DNA of 64,000 bases from Victivallis lenta (GCF_009695545.1 NZ_VUNS01000001.1:186001-250000), one strand, 5' to 3'; numbered from the stretch's first letter, positions 26,961 to 36,006 are shown. Translations and numbers: made by a program. Notes: generated by a model from the sequence alone, not told the origin.

Positions 26961-28145
26961 ATGGCGCATATCAGAATCCATCAGGAGAAGGCCGCCGATC
27001 CGGCGGCGCTCGCGGCGCTCTGCCCGTTCGGAGCCATCCGCGCCGACGGCGGCAAACTCGACATCGACGCGGGATGCAAGATGTGCCGGATCTGCATCCG
27101 CAGGGGCAACGGCGTTTTCGAGTACGTCGAAGACCGCTCTCCGTCGGTCGACAAATCGGCCTGGCGCGGCATCGCGGTCATCGCGGAGCAGACCGCCGGA
27201 ACCGTGCATCCGGTCACCTATGAACTGATCGGCAAGGCGCGCGAACTCGCCGGGAAAACCGGACAGACGGTCTACTGCGTCCTCATCGGGCATGAAGTCG
27301 CGGAGAAGGCGGACGAACTGCTCGCCTATGGCGCCGATGAGGTGTTCGTCTATGACGACCCGGCGCTCGAGCATTTCCGGATCGAACCGTACGCGGCCGT
27401 GCTCGAGGAGTTCATCAACGCGAAACACCCGTCCGCCGTGCTGGTCGGCGGCACGCCGTCGGGACGCTCGCTCGCGCCGCGGGCCGCGGCACGCTTCCGG
27501 ACCGGGCTCACGGCGGACTGCACCTTCCTCGATATGCAGCCGAACACGGACCTCGACCAGATCCGCCCGGCCTACGGCGGCAACATCATGGCGCACATCA
27601 ACACGCCGAACCACAGGCCGCAGTTCGCGACGGTCCGCTACAAAATCTTTTCGATCCCGCCGAAGGGCGCGGCATCCGGCAGGGTCACGCGCCGCGCCGT
27701 CCCGCCGGAAAAGCTCGCGTCGGGCATTTCGGTCGTCCGGGTGGCCGAAAAACAGCGCGAAACCGGCATCGAGGAGGCGGAGGTCCTCGTCGTCGCCGGA
27801 CGCGGCGTCCGCAGGGCGGAGGACCTTGCGATGCTTGAGGAACTCGCCGGGCTGCTCGGGGGAAAACTCGCCTCGACCCGTTCGCTTACCGAAGCGGGCT
27901 GGGTCAATCCGCGCAGCCAGATCGGGCTCTCCGGGCGGACGGTCAAGCCGAAGCTCATCATCACCTGCGGCGTCTCGGGGGCGATCCAGTTCGTCGCCGG
28001 CATGAACGGTTCGGAGCTGATCGTCGCGATCAACACGGACCCGGACGCGCCGATTTTCAAGGTCGCGCACATCGGCGTCCGCGGCGACCTCTATCAGATC
28101 GTGCCGCGGCTGATTGAAAAGATCAAGAACGGAAAGGGCAGGTAA
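26961..28145 (+). CDS. etfA: electron transfer flavoprotein alpha subunit with iron-sulfur domain
   Basis: 394 residues. The N-terminal ferredoxin-like domain (about 1-60) has Cys21 in CPFGAI and Cys39, Cys42, Cys45 in CKMCRIC. In normal two-cluster ferredoxins exactly these four would hold the second cluster, so one [4Fe-4S] is expected here and the first site is lost. The EtfA alpha/beta domain (about 68-250) and the FAD domain (about 260-394, with GRGVRRAEDL, SRSLTEAGW, QIGLSGRTVKPKL and CGVSGAIQF) follow. The iron-sulfur domain is the mark of LctC/CarE-type EtfA proteins that exchange electrons with ferredoxin. It abuts the lactate dehydrogenase gene with no gap (TAA then ATG). Confidence 0.92.
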   Translation: MAHIRIHQEKAADPAALAALCPFGAIRADGGKLDIDAGCKMCRICIRRGNGVFEYVEDRSPSVDKSAWRGIAVIAEQTAGTVHPVTYELIGKARELAGKTGQTVYCVLIGHEVAEKADELLAYGADEVFVYDDPALEHFRIEPYAAVLEEFINAKHPSAVLVGGTPSGRSLAPRAAARFRTGLTADCTFLDMQPNTDLDQIRPAYGGNIMAHINTPNHRPQFATVRYKIFSIPPKGAASGRVTRRAVPPEKLASGISVVRVAEKQRETGIEEAEVLVVAGRGVRRAEDLAMLEELAGLLGGKLASTRSLTEAGWVNPRSQIGLSGRTVKPKLIITCGVSGAIQFVAGMNGSELIVAINTDPDAPIFKVAHIGVRGDLYQIVPRLIEKIKNGKGR

Positions 28146-29576
28146 ATGTCGCTCTCCTACAAGCAATTCGATGAAACCGACCTCGCGGAGCTGCGGAAGA
28201 TCTGCGCGCCGGAACGGGTGATCCCGGGCGCCGGAATCAGCGAGGATTACTGCCACGACGAGCTGTCGGGGACGTTCAGCCGGCCCGATGCGCTCGTAAA
28301 GGCGATGTCGGCGGAGGAGGTCTCCGCAATCATGAAATACGCCTCGGCGAACCGGATTCCGGTCACGCCGCGCGGCCAGGGGACCGGGCTGGTCGGCGGC
28401 TCGGTCGCGCTGTTCGGCGGCATCATGGTCGACCTCTCCGGCATGAACCGCTTCCTCGAGCTCGATGAGGAAAATATGACGCTGACGCTCGAACCGGGCG
28501 TACTGCTGATGGAAATCTCGAAATATGTCGAGGAGCGCGGGCTCTTCTACCCGCCCGACCCGGGCGAAAAAACCGCGACCATCGGCGGAAACATCAATAC
28601 GAACGCCGGCGGCATGCGCGCGGTCAAATACGGCGTGACCCGCGACTACGTGCGCGGGCTCGAAGTCGTGCTGGCCGACGGCAGCATCGTCGAGCTCGGC
28701 GGCAAAGTCGTCAAAAACAGTTCCGGCTACAGTCTGAAGGATCTGATCGTCGGCTCAGAAGGAACGCTCGGCATCGTGACGAAGGCGATCCTGCGGCTGC
28801 TGCCGCTGCCGCGCTTCAAGATCAGTCTGCTCGTGCCGTTCCCGGACCTGCCGTCGGCGATCCGGACGGTTCCGGCGGTCATCCGCGCCAGTTCGGTGCC
28901 GACCGCGGTCGAATTCATGGAGCGCGAGGTGATTCTCGCGGCGGAGGAGTTCCTCGGCCGCAAGTTTCCGGACAACAGTTCGGATGCGTATCTGCTGCTG
29001 ACCTTCGACGGAGCGAGCAAAGAGGAGATCGACCTCGCCAGCCGCGAGGCCGCGCACACCTGCCTCGCGGCGGGCGCGATCGACGTGTTCCTCTCAAACA
29101 CGGCAGAACGGAATGAATCGATCTGGTCCGCGCGGGGCGCGTTCCTCGAAGCGATCAAGGCGTCGACGACCGAAATGGACGAGTGCGATGTGGTCGTGCC
29201 GCGCCGGGATGTGGCGGAATTCGTGCTGTTTTCGCATTCTCTGCAGGAGAAATACGGCGTCCGGCTCCGCTCCTTCGGCCACGCCGGGGACGGCAATCTG
29301 CACATCTACGTGCTGCGCGACGGGCTCGACGACGCCGCGTGGGAGAAAACGCTGGCAGCCGTCTTCGGCGAACTCTACGCCAGGGCGCGGCAGCTGAACG
29401 GCAAGGTCTCCGGCGAGCACGGCATCGGCCATGCGAAGCGGCCGTACCTGGCGGAGTCGCAAAGCGCCTCCGAACAGATGCTCATGGCCGGCATCAAACA
29501 GGTGTTCGACCCGCTGAACATCCTGAACCCGTCGAAAGTCATCACACCTCTGAATGAAAGGGACACAATATCATGA
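28146..29576 (+). CDS. lctD: FAD-linked D-lactate dehydrogenase, GlcD/LctD type
   Basis: 476 residues. The FAD_binding_4 domain (about 40-220) has [27 protein letters not shown] and [18 protein letters not shown]. The C-terminal FAD-oxidase domain (about 225-465) has [22 protein letters not shown] and [11 protein letters not shown], which include substrate-binding and metal-binding histidines. The soluble enzyme oxidises D-lactate to pyruvate. With the preceding Etf pair it makes the electron-confurcating Ldh-EtfAB unit; LarA supplies D-lactate from L-lactate. The gene follows etfA directly and overlaps the next small gene at ATGA. The gene symbol follows A. woodii by analogy. Confidence 0.9.
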   Translation: MSLSYKQFDETDLAELRKICAPERVIPGAGISEDYCHDELSGTFSRPDALVKAMSAEEVSAIMKYASANRIPVTPRGQGTGLVGGSVALFGGIMVDLSGMNRFLELDEENMTLTLEPGVLLMEISKYVEERGLFYPPDPGEKTATIGGNINTNAGGMRAVKYGVTRDYVRGLEVVLADGSIVELGGKVVKNSSGYSLKDLIVGSEGTLGIVTKAILRLLPLPRFKISLLVPFPDLPSAIRTVPAVIRASSVPTAVEFMEREVILAAEEFLGRKFPDNSSDAYLLLTFDGASKEEIDLASREAAHTCLAAGAIDVFLSNTAERNESIWSARGAFLEAIKASTTEMDECDVVVPRRDVAEFVLFSHSLQEKYGVRLRSFGHAGDGNLHIYVLRDGLDDAAWEKTLAAVFGELYARARQLNGKVSGEHGIGHAKRPYLAESQSASEQMLMAGIKQVFDPLNILNPSKVITPLNERDTIS

Positions 29577-30031
29577 AATACCTTTTTTCCATGCTGCTCT
29601 TCTGCGCGGCGCTGACCCTCTCCGCCGAATCGAAATTCTTGAAAGTGTCGGAGTTCCAATACGACTTCGACAAAAAATCCATCACCTTCCAGGTTGAAAA
29701 CACCTCCGGCAAGGATATCAGTTCGTTCGATTGCAAACTCGAACTTGAGATCGACAGGCGGGATTTCGAGGTGTATGCAAACGGCAGCAACCTGAAGAAA
29801 GGCGAAAAGCGGATGCTGACCCGGGACCTGCAGAACCTGAACCCGAAAAGCCGGGTGAAAAAAATCTCCGGAAACCCGGCGATCTCGCTCGAAGACCTCT
29901 CGATCACCACCATGAAATTCGCGGACGGGACGGAAGTCAAAAAATCGGAAGGCACCAAAGTCAACCCCGGCAACCGGAAACGCCCCGGCGGCAGGCGGAG
30001 TCCCGGCGGCCAGAACAGCCGCGTCCGCTGA
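29573..30031 (+). CDS. small secreted protein coupled to the lactate operon
   Basis: 152 residues. A signal peptide (about 1-18, ending TLSAE) is followed by an all-beta domain (about 20-120) with the phrase [20 protein letters not shown], like Ig or cohesin-type bacterial beta sandwiches. The last 25 residues are rich in Arg, Pro, Gly and Asn ([14 protein letters not shown]), suggesting binding to an anionic surface. The ATG overlaps the lactate dehydrogenase stop (ATGA), so it is the last gene of the operon. Why a secreted protein is coupled to cytoplasmic lactate oxidation is unclear. I recognise no family. Confidence 0.75.
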   Translation: MKYLFSMLLFCAALTLSAESKFLKVSEFQYDFDKKSITFQVENTSGKDISSFDCKLELEIDRRDFEVYANGSNLKKGEKRMLTRDLQNLNPKSRVKKISGNPAISLEDLSITTMKFADGTEVKKSEGTKVNPGNRKRPGGRRSPGGQNSRVR

Positions 30032-30038
30032 ACGCCAT

Positions 30039-30854
30039 TCAGCGCCCGCCGCTCTTTCGCCAGAACGACGGCGCGACGCCGGTCCGCTTGCGGAAGAAGC
30101 GGCTGAAGGAGTAAATCGAATCGTAACCGCACGCGGCGGCGATCCGGCCGACCGGTTCGTCCGTCTCCTCGAGCAGCCGCCGGGCGGCGTTGAGCCGCCG
30201 CTCGGCCAGGTAGTCTCCGAGCGCGATGCCGAGCTCCTCCCGGAACTTCCGCCGCAGATGGCTGGCCGACAGCCCCGCCCCCTCCGCCAGAAGCTTGATC
30301 GAGAGCTGCCGGGTCAGCTCCTGGTTGATCCGGTTCAGCACGGCTTTGACCGGCGGGGAGAGCGGCGCGTCCCTCCTCGGCAGCTGCCCGGCCGACAGTT
30401 CGCGCAGCAGCAGTACCAGCTCGAACATCGACCGCAGCGTATCGCCGTCGAGATAAGCGTCGACCAGGCGCTCCGCCGCCGCGAATGCCGCATCGTTCGC
30501 CTCCATCAGCGGTTCGGCGGGCAGGTACGGCTGCCCCTCCTCCGCCTCGAACGAAACGATCAGACGGTCATGACGCTCCCGCCCCTCCGGGACGCTGCGC
30601 CGCAGATACGGCTTGACCAGCAGCGCCCGGCCCGGCTCCAGCGCGATCCGGTTTCCGCTCACCAGATACTCCATCGGCACCGCCGGAAGGATCAGCATAT
30701 GGCGTGTGCTGATGATCGTCCGCTCATGCGGATAATCGTGCCAGTAAAGCAGAAGGCTCGACGGCAGGCGGAAGCCGCCGCCGATCTCGCGCCCCCGGAA
30801 ATAACTTTCCGGCTCCGGCAGCAGCTTCGCTTTTTCGATCAGGCGTTGTCTCAT
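30039..30854 (-). CDS. AraC-family transcriptional regulator
   Basis: 271 residues from the ATG at 30854. The N-terminal cupin-like sensor part (about 15-120) has HERTIISTRHMLIL and RALLVKPYLRRSVP. The C-terminal pair of helix-turn-helix motifs (about 170-268) has LSIKLLAEGAGLSASHLRRK and GRIAAACGYDSIYSFSRFFR, the latter being the AraC consensus. It likely activates the divergent alpha-amylase-family gene in response to a sugar. Upstream in-frame starts (30887, 30911, or a GTG at 30941) are possible, but none has a ribosome site, and they enter the shared promoter region. Confidence 0.85.
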   Translation of the reverse strand: MRQRLIEKAKLLPEPESYFRGREIGGGFRLPSSLLLYWHDYPHERTIISTRHMLILPAVPMEYLVSGNRIALEPGRALLVKPYLRRSVPEGRERHDRLIVSFEAEEGQPYLPAEPLMEANDAAFAAAERLVDAYLDGDTLRSMFELVLLLRELSAGQLPRRDAPLSPPVKAVLNRINQELTRQLSIKLLAEGAGLSASHLRRKFREELGIALGDYLAERRLNAARRLLEETDEPVGRIAAACGYDSIYSFSRFFRKRTGVAPSFWRKSGGR

Positions 30855-30895
30855 CGGAATAATCGGATTGGTTAAAAAGATAATCATCCCGGCCA

Positions 30896-30924
30896 TTGCC
30901 GTTTTGAACATCATCCGGTATAAT
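30896..30924 (+). promoter_or_regulatory. promoter of the alpha-amylase-family gene
   Basis: TTGCCG (30896-30901) and a perfect TATAAT (30919-30924) are 17 bases apart. The weak -35 fits activation by the divergent AraC-type protein. Confidence 0.6.
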
Positions 30925-30949
30925 ATATCGCAGGAATCCACTCAGTCAA
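30922..30949 (-). promoter_or_regulatory. promoter of the AraC-type gene, facing and overlapping the amylase promoter
   Basis: On the minus strand TTGACT (30944-30949) and TATATT (30922-30927) are 16 bases apart. Its -10 overlaps the -10 of the plus-strand promoter, so the two cannot be used at once. Confidence 0.5.
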
Positions 30950-30968
30950 CCATCGGAAAGGATAAAAA

Positions 30969-32300
30969 ATGTCGAACCTGACGGCAAAAGCCGCGCCGGA
31001 ATTCCTGAAGGACTCGGTCATCTACCAGATCAATCTGCGCACATTCACGCCCGACGGGACGCTGAGGGCGGCGGAACGGCTGCTGCCGCACATCGCCGCG
31101 CTCGGGGCGGATATGGTCTATCTCTGTCCGGTCACGCTGGCCGACGACGACCCGCGCCCGGAATTCTGGAGCGACCGCCAGAAGCAGTCCGGGCTCAACA
31201 ACCCGAAGAACATCTACCGCGTCGGCGACTACTACGCGGTCGATCCCGAATACGGCACGGATGACGACCTGAAATCGTTCGTCCGCACCGCCCACGGCCT
31301 CGGGCTCCGCGTGCTGCTCGACCTGGTCTACTACCACTGCGGCCCGTCGGCGGCGTTCCTCGCGGAACATCCGGATTTCGCGGTCCGCGACGAAAACGGG
31401 GAAATCCGGAACGGCCATTGGCATTTCCCGGAGCTGAATTTCGCTTCGTCCGGATTGCGCGAATACCTGTGGCGGAACATGGAGTATTTCGTCCGGGAAT
31501 TCGACGTCGACGGCTACCGCTGCGACGTGGCCGGGGCCGTTCCGCTCGATTTCTGGGAGGAAGGGCGGCGGCGCATCGACGCGCTGAAACCCGGGCTGAT
31601 CATGCTGGCCGAAAGCGAGGGCGACCGCCGCGAGGAGCAGCGCGCCGCCTTCGAATTGAACTACGGCATGACGTTCATCTGGAGCTTCCCGGCAGTCCTC
31701 CGCGGAGAAAAACCGGCCTCGGCATTGCGCGAGGCCCGCGAACAGCGCCGGGCGGAGGCGCTGCCCGGCGCGCGGTTCCTCGCCGCCTTCGACAACCACG
31801 ATCTTGCGAACGACCAGTATGACGACCGGATCGAGAAACTCGGCCCCGAGCGGATCGAAGCCGCCCTCGCCTTCTGCTTTGCGCTTGACGGTGTGCCGCT
31901 GCTCTACTGCGGGCAGGAGATCGCCGACTCGCACCGCCACAGCATCTTCGGGAACCGTTTTTACGGCCCCGGGCTCGTCATCGACTGGTCGAACGCGGTC
32001 ACGCCGGCCGGCGAACGCCGCATGAGATTCCTGAAGGAACTGATCGCCCTCCGCCGCCGGACGCCGGCCCTGACGCAGGGGGAAACCGTCTGGCTCGACA
32101 ACCCGTATCCGGATGAGCTTCTGACTTTCCGGCGGACGATGCCGGCGGAGAGCGTCCTCACCGCCGTCAATTTCGGCCGCGAGACCCGGACCGTCGGGAC
32201 AGGAGGCGGAGAGGTGCTTTTCCGCGGCGGCGGGGCCGCCCTGAACGGCGGAGACGAAGCGGTTCTGCCGCCTTCCGGATTTCTGATTTCGCGGACTTGA
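30969..32300 (+). CDS. alpha-amylase family (GH13) enzyme, cytoplasmic
   Basis: 443 residues with no signal peptide. The TIM barrel shows the GH13 conserved regions: DLVYYHCG (region I, His123), DGYRCDVAG with the nucleophile Asp186 (region II), MLAESEG with the acid/base Glu215 (region III) and FDNHD with Asp278 (region IV). The C-terminal beta domain is about 360-443. It should act on alpha-glucans or maltodextrins inside the cell; some relatives are trehalose synthases or sucrose-active enzymes. GGAAAGGA precedes the ATG. The divergent AraC-type gene is its likely regulator. Confidence 0.88.
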   Translation: MSNLTAKAAPEFLKDSVIYQINLRTFTPDGTLRAAERLLPHIAALGADMVYLCPVTLADDDPRPEFWSDRQKQSGLNNPKNIYRVGDYYAVDPEYGTDDDLKSFVRTAHGLGLRVLLDLVYYHCGPSAAFLAEHPDFAVRDENGEIRNGHWHFPELNFASSGLREYLWRNMEYFVREFDVDGYRCDVAGAVPLDFWEEGRRRIDALKPGLIMLAESEGDRREEQRAAFELNYGMTFIWSFPAVLRGEKPASALREAREQRRAEALPGARFLAAFDNHDLANDQYDDRIEKLGPERIEAALAFCFALDGVPLLYCGQEIADSHRHSIFGNRFYGPGLVIDWSNAVTPAGERRMRFLKELIALRRRTPALTQGETVWLDNPYPDELLTFRRTMPAESVLTAVNFGRETRTVGTGGGEVLFRGGGAALNGGDEAVLPPSGFLISRT

Positions 32301-32324
32301 TTTCCGTTTCCGGCGGCGTATATT
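32297..32324 (+). promoter_or_regulatory. putative promoter giving a near-leaderless radical-SAM transcript
   Basis: TTGATT (32297-32302) and TATATT (32319-32324) are 16 bases apart. The -10 ends nine bases before the ATG at 32334, and no ribosome site is visible, so the message may be leaderless. The -35 overlaps the amylase stop. Confidence 0.45.
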
Positions 32325-32333
32325 ACCGGCATC

Positions 32334-33461
32334 ATGGATGCGCTGCAGAAACTCATACACCTCGCGGACGACTCGCGTTACGATCTCGCATGTGCCTGCT
32401 CCTCAAGCGATAAAGAGCGGCGCAGGCGCAAGCTGGACGGAAGCTGGCTCTATCCGGTTCCGCTGGCGGCGGGCGGGTACGGCATCATGATGAAAACGCT
32501 GCTTTCGAATGCGTGTTCGAGCGATTGCCGTTACTGTCCGCTGCGCCACGAGGGGAATGTCCGGCGCTGCACGCTCCTGCCGGACGAGATCGCCCGGCTG
32601 TTCATGGATCACCTGAGCCGTCAATGGCTGCTCGGCATCTTCCTCTCCTCCGGCATCGTCGGCACGCCCGACCGGACCATGGAGCGGCTGACTGCGGCGG
32701 CCGAGATTCTGCGCCGGAAGTACCGCTACCGCGGCTATATCCATCTGAAGATCATTCCAGGCGCTTCCGAAGCGGCCATCACGCGGGCGCTGCAGCTGGC
32801 CAGCGCGGTCTCGCTGAATATCGAGACGCCGGGAGAGCGCTACTTCCGGCAGCTCTCCGCCTACAAGAGCTTCGACAGCGATATCGTCAGGCCGCTGCGC
32901 TTCCTCGCGGACCAGACGCAGCCGGGCAGCCCCTATGCGGGAATCCGCTGCTCGACCCAGTTCATCGTCGGCGCGGCGGATGAGAGCGACCGCGAGCTGG
33001 TCCGCTATACCGCCGCCGTCTACCGCAAGCTCCGTTTCGAGCGGGTCTACTTCTCCGCCTTCCAGCCCGGCGCGGACATTCCGCTCGCGCCGCGGCCCGA
33101 ATCGCTCGAACTCGTGCTTTCCAACCACGACCGGCTGACCCGGGAGCACCGGCTCTACCAGGCCGACTTCCTGCTTCGGAAATACCACTTCGACGCGGAC
33201 GAGATGGAGTTCGGACCGGACGGGAATTTCGATCTCGCGCGCGATCCGAAACTGCGCTGGGCCGAGCGCCACCCCGAGTTCTTCCCGGTCAGGATCAACA
33301 CGGCCGACCGTGAAGCGCTGCTGCGCATTCCGTGCATCGGCCCGACCTACGCGGACCGGATCATCGCGGAACGGCGCAAGGCGAAGCTCTCGAACCTCCT
33401 GCGGATCGGGCTGCGCGGCAAAAACGCCCGGACCGCGATCGATTATATCGACTTCTGCTGA
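32334..33461 (+). CDS. radical SAM protein with C-terminal helix-hairpin-helix, putative DNA-modification type
   Basis: 375 residues. The radical-SAM CxxxCxxC is Cys61, Cys65, Cys68 in NACSSDCRYCPL, followed by LSSGIVGTPDRTMERL and HLKIIPGASEAAI. The C-terminus carries a helix-hairpin-helix DNA-binding segment (about 320-360: VRINTADREALLRIPCIGP and YADRIIAER). This is the family usually called putative DNA modification/repair radical SAM protein (TIGR03916), normally encoded next to a small TIGR03915 protein and a uracil-DNA-glycosylase-like domain. Neither partner is adjacent here. The substrate is unknown. The start fits the family, although no ribosome site is seen. Confidence 0.88.
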   Translation: MDALQKLIHLADDSRYDLACACSSSDKERRRRKLDGSWLYPVPLAAGGYGIMMKTLLSNACSSDCRYCPLRHEGNVRRCTLLPDEIARLFMDHLSRQWLLGIFLSSGIVGTPDRTMERLTAAAEILRRKYRYRGYIHLKIIPGASEAAITRALQLASAVSLNIETPGERYFRQLSAYKSFDSDIVRPLRFLADQTQPGSPYAGIRCSTQFIVGAADESDRELVRYTAAVYRKLRFERVYFSAFQPGADIPLAPRPESLELVLSNHDRLTREHRLYQADFLLRKYHFDADEMEFGPDGNFDLARDPKLRWAERHPEFFPVRINTADREALLRIPCIGPTYADRIIAERRKAKLSNLLRIGLRGKNARTAIDYIDFC

Positions 33462-33535
33462 CCCGCGCCTGTGCTCCGCGGCGGGATGCGGCGGATTCCG
33501 CCGGAAATATCTTTGGGGAATCCTCGCATTGCGAC

Positions 33536-33564
33536 TTGAAATTATGCGGTTAAGAGTGTATTAA
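33536..33564 (+). promoter_or_regulatory. promoter of the parvulin gene
   Basis: TTGAAA (33536-33541) and TATTAA (33559-33564) are 17 bases apart, roughly 100 bases before the ATG. The intergenic stretch 33462-33666 holds nothing else apart from a small CGGCGG/CCGCCG hairpin near 33490. Confidence 0.5.
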
Positions 33565-33666
33565 TTTAACAATCGACAGCTTTTGGCGTTGAAATCCGTG
33601 ACACAGGCAATTCAGAAGGGAAGCGCAATAGAGGACGTTTCCCGGATTAAAGAAGGAGAAAGAGAA

Positions 33667-34827
33667 ATGGACAACAGCAGAATGATGGCGCTTCTCGTCG
33701 CCGGCAGCATGATCTGCGGCGGCTTTGCGGCGTCCGCGGCCGACGAAGCCAAGAAGGCCGAGACGGCCAAGCCGGCTGAAGCGGCCAAGGCCGCCGAAAC
33801 GGTCAAGCCGGCCGAAACCAAGCCGGAGGACCTCTTCGCAGTGGTGCCGGCGGTCGTCGCCGAAGTCAAGGGCGAAAAGATCACGAAAGACATGCTCGTG
33901 GCCGAAGTCATGAAAATGTTCCCGAACGGCAAGATTCCCGAGGGCGTCACCGCCGACAATCTCAAGGCCGCGCTGCCGGGCATCGTCAAGCAGCTCGTGA
34001 TCCAGAAGATTTTCGAGACCGAGATGGCCAAGGCCGGCATCAAGCCGTCCGCCGAAATGGTCAAGGAAAAAATCGGCGAAGAGTTCAAGAAGATGGACAA
34101 GCAGATGCTCGCCATGATCACCCAGCAGCTCCAGATGCAGAACAAGACCGTCGATCAGTACATCGACGAGATGTCCAAGGAGCCGATGGCGCAGCAGCAG
34201 ATCGCCAACCAGATGTATCTGGAGGAGAAGGTCCTGAAGAACCTGAAGTTCGACAAGACCATCCCGGCCGATGCTGCGAAGAAATACTATGACGAGAACG
34301 CCGCCCAGTTCAAGGAAGAGGCCGACAAGCCGGACCAGATCCGCGCCTCCCACATCCTGATCGCCCCCGACGGCAAGGATGATGCCGCCGACAAGAAGGC
34401 GCAGGAGAAGGCTGCCGCGCTGCTGAAGCAGCTCAAGGAGAATCCGAAGCTCTTCGAAGAGCTCGCCAAAGAGAACAGCACCTGCCCGAGCAGCGCCCGC
34501 GGCGGTTCGCTCGGCGCCTTCGGCAAGGGCCAGATGGTTCCGGAATTCGAAAAGGCGACCCTCGCGCTCAAGCCGGGCGAAATTTCGGCCGAGCCGGTCA
34601 AAACGCAGTTCGGATATCACATCATCCGCCGCGACGCCCTGCAGACCGAAGGCACGACCATTCCGTTCGAAAAGGTCAAGGGCGACATCGAATCGTTCCT
34701 GAAGGCCCAGAAGGACGTCGAAGAGAAGCAGCAGCAGCAGAAAGCCGTCATGGAGTTCTTCCAGCAGCTTGAGAAGGAATACGGCGTCAAGTACCTGATT
34801 CCGATGCCGGAAGAGCTCGGCAAGTAA
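33667..34827 (+). CDS. secreted parvulin-type peptidyl-prolyl isomerase
   Basis: 386 residues. A signal peptide (about 1-24, ending AASA) is followed by a Lys/Ala/Glu/Pro linker (about 25-55), a SurA/PrsA-like N-terminal helical chaperone region (about 60-205) and one parvulin domain (about 215-325). In the parvulin domain RASHILIA, GGSLGAFGKGQMVPEFE and TQFGYHIIRRD are the family hallmarks. It should help fold exported or outer-membrane proteins, which suits a cell that secretes many large hydrolases. A long in-frame upstream extension lacks a signal peptide. GAAGGAG precedes the ATG at 33667, and a terminator follows. Confidence 0.9.
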   Translation: MDNSRMMALLVAGSMICGGFAASAADEAKKAETAKPAEAAKAAETVKPAETKPEDLFAVVPAVVAEVKGEKITKDMLVAEVMKMFPNGKIPEGVTADNLKAALPGIVKQLVIQKIFETEMAKAGIKPSAEMVKEKIGEEFKKMDKQMLAMITQQLQMQNKTVDQYIDEMSKEPMAQQQIANQMYLEEKVLKNLKFDKTIPADAAKKYYDENAAQFKEEADKPDQIRASHILIAPDGKDDAADKKAQEKAAALLKQLKENPKLFEELAKENSTCPSSARGGSLGAFGKGQMVPEFEKATLALKPGEISAEPVKTQFGYHIIRRDALQTEGTTIPFEKVKGDIESFLKAQKDVEEKQQQQKAVMEFFQQLEKEYGVKYLIPMPEELGK

Positions 34828-34852
34828 GCTGCCCGCATTTCCGGAATACTGC

Positions 34853-34887
34853 AACGCACTGCTTCAGACGAAGCGGTGCGTTTTTTT
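34853..34887 (+). terminator. terminator of the parvulin gene
   Basis: AACGCACTGCTTC (34853-34865) pairs with GAAGCGGTGCGTT (34870-34882) over 13 positions with one G-T pair and runs into seven Ts. Confidence 0.92.
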
Positions 34888-34952
34888 CTGATGCGCCGTT
34901 GATTTTCCGGCGTCAGCAGGTAATGTATTCCCTCACCGAACCCGGAGGTACC

Positions 34953-35993
34953 ATGAAACGCATACTCATTTCCGTACTGGCGGCGGCGGCGTTCGCGCTC
35001 GGCGCCGCGGACTATGATTTCACCGAACTGGACCGGCTGCTCGAAGGCTGGATGGATGCCGGCGTCTACCCCGGACTCTCGTTTCTCGTCGTGAAGGACG
35101 GCAAACCGATCTATGAACGCAGCCTCGGCGAACACACGCCGGCGACGACGGAGTTCATCGCCTCGGCCGGAAAATGGTACGCGGCGGCCTGCATCATGAC
35201 GCTGGTGGACGAGGGAAAGCTCTCCCTCGACGATCCGGCGGAAAAGTGGATTCCCGAATTCAAGGGAGACCCCAAAGGCAAAGCGACGCTGCGGCAGCTG
35301 CTCTCGCACACCTCCGGCTACATCAGCTATCAGCCGGTCGGACATGACGACAACTACGCGACGCTGCAGGAATCGGTCGTGGCGCTCCTGCCGCGCAAGC
35401 TCGTCGCCCGGCCTGGCGCCCGATGGAACTACGGCGGCATCGCCATGCAGATCGCCGGACGCATGGCCGAACGCGCGTCGGGGCTCGTCTGGGAGCAGCT
35501 CTGGGAGCAGAAAATCGGCAAACCGCTCGGGCTGACCGATACCGCCTGGGTGCCGGTGGATCCGAGACATATTCCGAAACTCTCCGGCGGGGCGCGCTCC
35601 TCGCTGCGCGACTATGCGAAATTCCTCGAAATGCTCTCGAACAACGGAACCTACCGCGGAAAGCGCATTCTTTCGCCGGAGGCGGTGAAGGAGATGGGCC
35701 GCGATCAGCTCAACGGCGCCGCAGTTCCGAAAGACGTGTTCGTCGAGGCGTACTGCGGCGGCAAACACCCCGGCATCTACGGGCTCGGCCACTGGCGCGA
35801 GAGCGAAGACGCCCGGGGCAATGTCCTGATCGAAAGCTCGCCGGGCTGGGCCGGGACCTACCCGTGGATCGACCGCGGGCGCGGGCTGTATGCCGTTCTG
35901 GTCGCCCACAAAAACCAGATCCGGCTCAACGCCATGTATGCCGGGAGCGCCCTGCCGCGGCTGGTCGGCAAAATCGTCGATTCCGCCCGCTGA
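34953..35993 (+). CDS. secreted beta-lactamase-fold serine hydrolase
   Basis: 346 residues. A signal peptide (about 1-18) leads into a class C beta-lactamase/esterase fold. The S-x-x-K is Ser71-x-x-Lys74 (ASAGKW), the Tyr motif is Tyr160-Gly-Gly (WNYGGIAM), replacing the usual Y-x-N, and LLSHTSGY is the conserved loop before it. No clear K-T-G triad is visible, as in many esterase members. It could be an esterase or a peptidase of the EstB, AmpC or D-aminopeptidase type acting in the periplasm. The ATG at 34953 has CGGAGG upstream. A long stem-loop follows at 36007. Confidence 0.85.
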   Translation: MKRILISVLAAAAFALGAADYDFTELDRLLEGWMDAGVYPGLSFLVVKDGKPIYERSLGEHTPATTEFIASAGKWYAAACIMTLVDEGKLSLDDPAEKWIPEFKGDPKGKATLRQLLSHTSGYISYQPVGHDDNYATLQESVVALLPRKLVARPGARWNYGGIAMQIAGRMAERASGLVWEQLWEQKIGKPLGLTDTAWVPVDPRHIPKLSGGARSSLRDYAKFLEMLSNNGTYRGKRILSPEAVKEMGRDQLNGAAVPKDVFVEAYCGGKHPGIYGLGHWRESEDARGNVLIESSPGWAGTYPWIDRGRGLYAVLVAHKNQIRLNAMYAGSALPRLVGKIVDSAR

Positions 35994-36006
35994 CGGCAGG
36001 ACGGCA

